Below are positions 60,699 to 64,000 of a stretch of 64,000 bases of DNA, piece after piece. The DNA comes from Oerskovia sp042887685. Lineage in GTDB: Bacteria > Actinomycetota > Actinomycetes > Actinomycetales > Cellulomonadaceae. The stretch spans positions 62,001-126,000 of the forward strand of contig NZ_JBHVOS010000008.1 of assembly GCF_042887685.1 (NCBI RefSeq). The letters are read 5' to 3'. Each line of letters begins with the position of its first letter. Within the stretch, counting starts at the first letter, position 1. The notes below the pieces were generated by a model that was given only the letters and a program-made list of their open reading frames with translations, made no database searches and was not told the DNA's origin. Made by a program: the position numbers and the translations under genes.

Positions 60699-61294
60699 AG
60701 CGCACCGCGCGCATCGAGCGCGCGACGTCGGAGTCGAGCGTCCTCGTCGAGCTGGACCTCGACGGGACCGGGAAGACGGACATCTCGACGACCGTCCCGT
60801 TCTACGACCACATGCTGACGGCCCTCGGCAAGCACTCGCTCATCGACCTCACGGTCAAGGCCACGGGTGACACGCACATCGACGCGCACCACACCGTCGA
60901 GGACGTCGCGATCACGATCGGCGAGGCGCTCAGGATCGCGCTGGGCGACAAGGCCGGGATCTCGCGCTTCGGCGACGCCATGGTCCCGCTCGACGAGGCG
61001 CTCGCGCTCGCGGTCGTCGACGTGTCGGGCCGCCCGTACCTCGTGCACGAGGGCGAGCCCGCGGGCCAGGAGTACCACCTCATCGGTGGACACTTCACGG
61101 GGTCGCTCACGCGCCACGTGCTCGAGTCGATCGCGCACCACGCGGCCATCTGCATCCACGTGCGCGTGCTCTCGGGCCGCGACCCCCACCACATCGTGGA
61201 GGCGCAGTTCAAGGCGCTCGCCCGCGCGCTGCGCTTCGCCGTGGCGCCCGACGCCCGGGTCGACGGCATCCCGTCGACCAAGGGCGCCCTGTGA
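60695..61294 (+). CDS. hisB: Imidazoleglycerol-phosphate dehydratase
   Basis: A 199-residue monofunctional HisB (no phosphatase domain) that dehydrates imidazoleglycerol phosphate. The metal-binding histidine motifs DAHHTVEDVAI and SIAHHAAICIHV are complete, as is GRDPHHIVEAQFKALA. GTG 60695 overlaps hisC and its stop overlaps the next gene. Confidence 0.95.
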   Translation: MKRTARIERATSESSVLVELDLDGTGKTDISTTVPFYDHMLTALGKHSLIDLTVKATGDTHIDAHHTVEDVAITIGEALRIALGDKAGISRFGDAMVPLDEALALAVVDVSGRPYLVHEGEPAGQEYHLIGGHFTGSLTRHVLESIAHHAAICIHVRVLSGRDPHHIVEAQFKALARALRFAVAPDARVDGIPSTKGAL

Positions 61295-61899
61295 CCTCCG
61301 AGCCGACCACCCCCGCTCAGCCCGACGGGCCTGAGCACGGCGATCACCCCCGCGACCCGCGGACGACCGAGACGGACGACATGACCACCCCGCAGAACCC
61401 CGCCGACGAGCCCGAGCTGGACCTGGAGATCCCGGACGACATCTCGAGCCTGCTCACCCCGTCCTCCGACCCCGAGGTCGCCGTCCTCGTGACCCAGATC
61501 GCGGGCGCCGAGCCGCTCGCGGCGGCGTGCTCGATCGCGCAGATCGAGGTCGACGCCGTCCCCACGGGCATCGGTGCGCTCGCCGTCCTGCGCGACCTGA
61601 CGGGCGACGCCCCGCAGCGGGCGGCGGCCGCCATCTCGACGCTCGTCAAGGGCGTGCCCCTGATCCTCCTCACGCGTCGTGGCGAGCAGCTCACCGCGGT
61701 GCGCTGGGAGGACGGCGTCGAGGGCGACACGCTCGCCCCCGGCCTGGTGCTCGGCGGCGCCCCCGAGGAGCTCGAGGACCTCGTGACCGGCCAGACGACC
61801 GTCGCGGACCTCCAGGGCGTCGTCCCCAGCGCGGACATCTCGCGCTGGAAGGCCATGCGCCTGCTCACGGCCTCTGCCCGCAAGGCGCGCAAGAAGTGA
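61291..61899 (+). CDS. Unknown protein embedded in the his operon
   Basis: A 202-residue soluble protein without a recognised domain. The N-terminal ~50 residues are Pro/Asp/Glu-rich; the rest has short beta-like strands (AVLVTQIAGAEPLAA, VPLILLTRRGEQLTAV) and ends in a basic RWKAMRLLTASARKARKK-like tail. GTG 61291 overlaps hisB by 4 bp and its stop overlaps hisH by 4 bp, so it is translated with the pathway. The position suggests a histidine-related or regulatory role, but no function can be assigned. Confidence 0.75.
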   Translation: MTSEPTTPAQPDGPEHGDHPRDPRTTETDDMTTPQNPADEPELDLEIPDDISSLLTPSSDPEVAVLVTQIAGAEPLAAACSIAQIEVDAVPTGIGALAVLRDLTGDAPQRAAAAISTLVKGVPLILLTRRGEQLTAVRWEDGVEGDTLAPGLVLGGAPEELEDLVTGQTTVADLQGVVPSADISRWKAMRLLTASARKARKK

Positions 61900-62543
61900 G
61901 CGAGGGCCCCTCGGTCGTCGTCCTCGACTACGGCTTCGGCAACGTCCGCTCGGCGGTGCGCGCGCTCGAGCGCGTCGGTGCACGGGTCGAGCTGACCGCC
62001 GACCGCGCACGCGCGTCGGAGGCCGACGGCCTGGTCGTGCCCGGCGTCGGGGCCTTCGCGGCCGTCATGGCGGGGCTCAAGGCCGTGCGCGGCGACCAGA
62101 TCGTCGAGCGCCGCCTCGCGGGCGGTCGTCCCGTGCTCGGGATCTGCGTCGGCATGCAGGTCATGTTCGACGAGGGCGACGAGCACGGCACTCTCACCGA
62201 GGGCCTCGGCGAGTGGCCGGGCACCGTCGACCGGCTCGAGGCGCCCGTGGTCCCGCACATGGGGTGGGACACGGTCGAGGTGCCCGAGGGCTCGGTGCTG
62301 TTCGACGGCATCGCCGACGAGCGCTTCTACTTCGTGCACTCCTACGCGGCCCGTCACTTCTCGCTCGGTGTCGACGAGCCCGTGGGTGCGGCGTTCCGCG
62401 CCCCGCTCGTCACGTGGTCCGACCACGGCGGCCGGTTCGTCGCGGCCGTCGAGAACGGTCCGCTCTCCGCGACGCAGTTCCACCCGGAGAAGTCCGGCGA
62501 CGCCGGTGCCCGCCTCCTGGAGAACTGGGTCCGTTCGCTCTGA
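61896..62543 (+). CDS. hisH: Imidazole glycerol phosphate synthase glutaminase subunit HisH
   Basis: A 215-residue class I glutamine amidotransferase that supplies ammonia to HisF. The nucleophile cysteine is in LGICVGMQ and the catalytic His-Glu pair in TQFHPEKSG; DYGFGNVRSA starts the domain. GTG 61896 overlaps the unknown gene. HisF is not in the window. Confidence 0.95.
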   Translation: MSEGPSVVVLDYGFGNVRSAVRALERVGARVELTADRARASEADGLVVPGVGAFAAVMAGLKAVRGDQIVERRLAGGRPVLGICVGMQVMFDEGDEHGTLTEGLGEWPGTVDRLEAPVVPHMGWDTVEVPEGSVLFDGIADERFYFVHSYAARHFSLGVDEPVGAAFRAPLVTWSDHGGRFVAAVENGPLSATQFHPEKSGDAGARLLENWVRSL

Positions 62544-62658
62544 TACCCGTCCGGGCGGGGCCCGCCCCGCCCGCTGCTCGACCGTTCCATCGCGTCACCC
62601 GGCGTCCGCGCCCCGCGCTCGCGCCCACCCACTCGTGAATCCTCGGAAGGACCACCTC

Positions 62659-63390
62659 ATGACCGATCGTCTCGTCCTGCTGCCCGCCGTCGACGTCGCC
62701 GCCGGGCAGGCGGTGCGCCTCGTCCAGGGGGAGGCGGGCTCGGAGACCTCGTACGGCGACCCGCTGTCCGCGGCCCTCGACTGGCAGGCCGGTGGCGCCG
62801 AGTGGGTGCACCTCGTCGACCTCGACGCGGCCTTCGGTCGCGGCTCGAACGCCGAGCTCCTCGCCGACGTCGTCGCGCGCCTCGACGTCAAGGTCGAGCT
62901 CTCCGGCGGCATCCGGGACGACGAGTCCCTGGCCCGCGCGCTCGCGACGGGCTGCGCGCGCGTCAACCTCGGCACCGCGGCCCTCGAGAACCCCGAGTGG
63001 ACGGCCAAGGTCATCGCCGAGCACGGCGACGCGATCGCGGTCGGGCTCGACGTGCGCGGCACGACCCTCGCCGCCCGCGGCTGGACGCAGGAGGGCGGGG
63101 ACCTGTGGGAGGTCCTCGAGCGCCTCGACGCGGCCGGCTGCTCGCGCTACGTCGTGACCGACGTGACCAAGGACGGGACGCTGCGCGGCCCGAACATCGA
63201 CCTGCTGCGCGAGGTCGCCTCACGCACCGACGCCCCGGTCGTCGCGTCGGGCGGCATCTCGAGCCTCGCGGACCTCGAGGCGCTGCGTGCGCTCGTGGGC
63301 GAGGGTGTCGAGGGGGCCATCGTCGGCAAGGCACTGTACGCGGGCGCCTTCACGCTGCCTCAGGCCCTCGACGTGGCAGGCCGTCCGTGA
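62659..63390 (+). CDS. priA: PriA/HisA phosphoribosyl isomerase
   Basis: A 243-residue (beta-alpha)8 barrel that isomerises ProFAR in histidine synthesis. The catalytic aspartates are in LPAVDVAAGQAVRLVQG and VVTDVTKDGTLRGPN. In most actinobacteria this enzyme (PriA) also does the TrpF step of tryptophan synthesis; the sequence fits that group but TrpF loss elsewhere cannot be checked. GGAAGGACCACC supports ATG 62659. A 115-bp gap separates it from hisH. Confidence 0.92.
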   Translation: MTDRLVLLPAVDVAAGQAVRLVQGEAGSETSYGDPLSAALDWQAGGAEWVHLVDLDAAFGRGSNAELLADVVARLDVKVELSGGIRDDESLARALATGCARVNLGTAALENPEWTAKVIAEHGDAIAVGLDVRGTTLAARGWTQEGGDLWEVLERLDAAGCSRYVVTDVTKDGTLRGPNIDLLREVASRTDAPVVASGGISSLADLEALRALVGEGVEGAIVGKALYAGAFTLPQALDVAGRP

Positions 63391-64000
63391 CCTCGTCGAT
63401 CTCGCCCTCGGCGGACGCCTCGGCCTCATCTGCCGCAGGGGACCCGCACGCGGGGCACGCGCACGGCGCGTCGCCGTTCTCGAAGGGCTCGGCGGGGGAG
63501 GGGACGGGCAAGGCGCTGCCCCCGTCCTCGGGCTTCTCGGACGACGACGGCTCGGCGGACCCGGCGCTCACGAGCCTCCTCGCGGGGTTCGCGGCGGGCA
63601 CGGCGAGCCTCACGGAGGTCGTCGCCCGGCTCGGTCGCACGCGACTGCTGATCCCCATCCTGGCCGAGCTCGAGAAGTCGGGCGTCGGTGAGCACGGGCA
63701 GAAGGTCGACAAGGAGGCCTCGGCAGGTGTCGTGGCGCTCGAGGCGCCCGACGGACGGCGGGCGCTCCCGGTGTTCTCGAGCGTCGCGAGCATGGCTGCC
63801 TGGCGGCCCGACGCGCGCCCGGTCCCGGTCGACGCGCCGCGGGCCGCCCTGTCGGCCGTGAGCGAGGACTGGTCCCTCCTGGTCCTCGACCCCTCGGGAC
63901 CGGTCACGGTCCTGGTCCCGCGCCCGGCGGTGTGGGCGCTCGCGCAGGGCAAGCAGTGGGCGCCCGCGGTCGCGGACGGCGTCGTCGCCACCGACGTCGC
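63387..64000 (+). CDS. SseB-domain protein (3' end outside window)
   Basis: An open frame from GTG 63387, overlapping priA by 4 bp, and cut by the right edge after about 204 residues. After a ~50-residue disordered N-terminus come SseB-like segments (RLGRTRLLIPILAELE, DGRRALPVFSSVASMAAW, AVSEDWSLLVLDPSG). SseB-like proteins of this type often sit between hisA and infC in Micrococcales. The function is unknown. Confidence 0.82.
   Translation, partial: MTSSISPSADASASSAAGDPHAGHAHGASPFSKGSAGEGTGKALPPSSGFSDDDGSADPALTSLLAGFAAGTASLTEVVARLGRTRLLIPILAELEKSGVGEHGQKVDKEASAGVVALEAPDGRRALPVFSSVASMAAWRPDARPVPVDAPRAALSAVSEDWSLLVLDPSGPVTVLVPRPAVWALAQGKQWAPAVADGVVATDV

Noticed and set aside
1..64000. Mobile element, prophage or horizontally acquired island
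   Set aside because: No transposase, integrase, phage gene, flanking repeats or local drop in GC was found; gene order is typical actinobacterial core.

Overview
The window is chromosomal DNA of a high-GC Gram-positive bacterium, most likely an actinobacterium of the order Micrococcales close to Cellulomonas, Oerskovia or Cellulosimicrobium. The evidence is strong G/C bias at third codon positions, many GTG starts, an actinobacterial-type dcw (division and cell wall) cluster with wag31 downstream, LexA boxes of the CGAAC-N4-GTTCG type, and a MurE whose amino-acid-selecting motif is not the meso-diaminopimelate type. This is a core-genome region. I see no integrase, transposase, phage gene, CRISPR array, rRNA or tRNA.

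Layout. 1-7.5 kb: end of hflX, dinG-type helicase, L-lactate dehydrogenase, lexA, a divergent LysM membrane protein under three LexA-box-like sites, nrdR, an aldo/keto reductase and a DUF5302 protein. 7.5-11.1 kb: serA and a HelD-type helicase on the minus strand. 11.3-14.9 kb: a signalling trio (response regulator with PP2C phosphatase, CHASE3 histidine kinase, stand-alone response regulator). 15-20 kb: PAC2 protein, cold-shock protein, spermidine-synthase-like protein, and an SOS-controlled HEPN-protein/DinB operon followed by a DUF3040 membrane protein. 20-24.7 kb: a minus-strand moxR-DUF58-transglutaminase operon.

24.9-47 kb: the dcw cluster, all on the plus strand: mraZ-rsmH-ftsL-ftsI-murE-murF-mraY-murD-ftsW-murG-murC-ftsQ-ftsZ-pgeF-sepF-yggT-wag31, then a DksA/TraR-like gene, lspA and rluD. 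The usual yggS between pgeF and sepF is missing. 47.2-56.8 kb: a GNAT protein, dnaE, Nudix and PPOX proteins, an S4 protein, hisD and recQ. 56.9-59.4 kb: a zinc alcohol dehydrogenase, a four-helix membrane protein and a Rieske lipoprotein. 59.5-64 kb: the histidine operon hisC-hisB-(unknown)-hisH-hisA/priA and the start of an SseB-type gene cut by the window end.

How it works together. Two SOS units are visible: lexA with the LysM protein (a probable division inhibitor) and HEPN-dinB. The dcw genes are joined by start/stop overlaps that imply translational coupling, and a three-repeat MraZ operator lies upstream of mraZ. At least ten genes have a TANNNT -10 element 6-8 nt before the start codon, the pattern expected for leaderless mRNAs. 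Notable oddities are a DksA homologue lacking three of four zinc cysteines, a RecQ with a phosphoribosyltransferase-like C-terminus, long disordered tails on FtsI, FtsW and FtsQ, a Ser/Thr/Asp micro-repeat in MurE, a possible small RNA before nrdR, and an unknown gene locked into the his operon.
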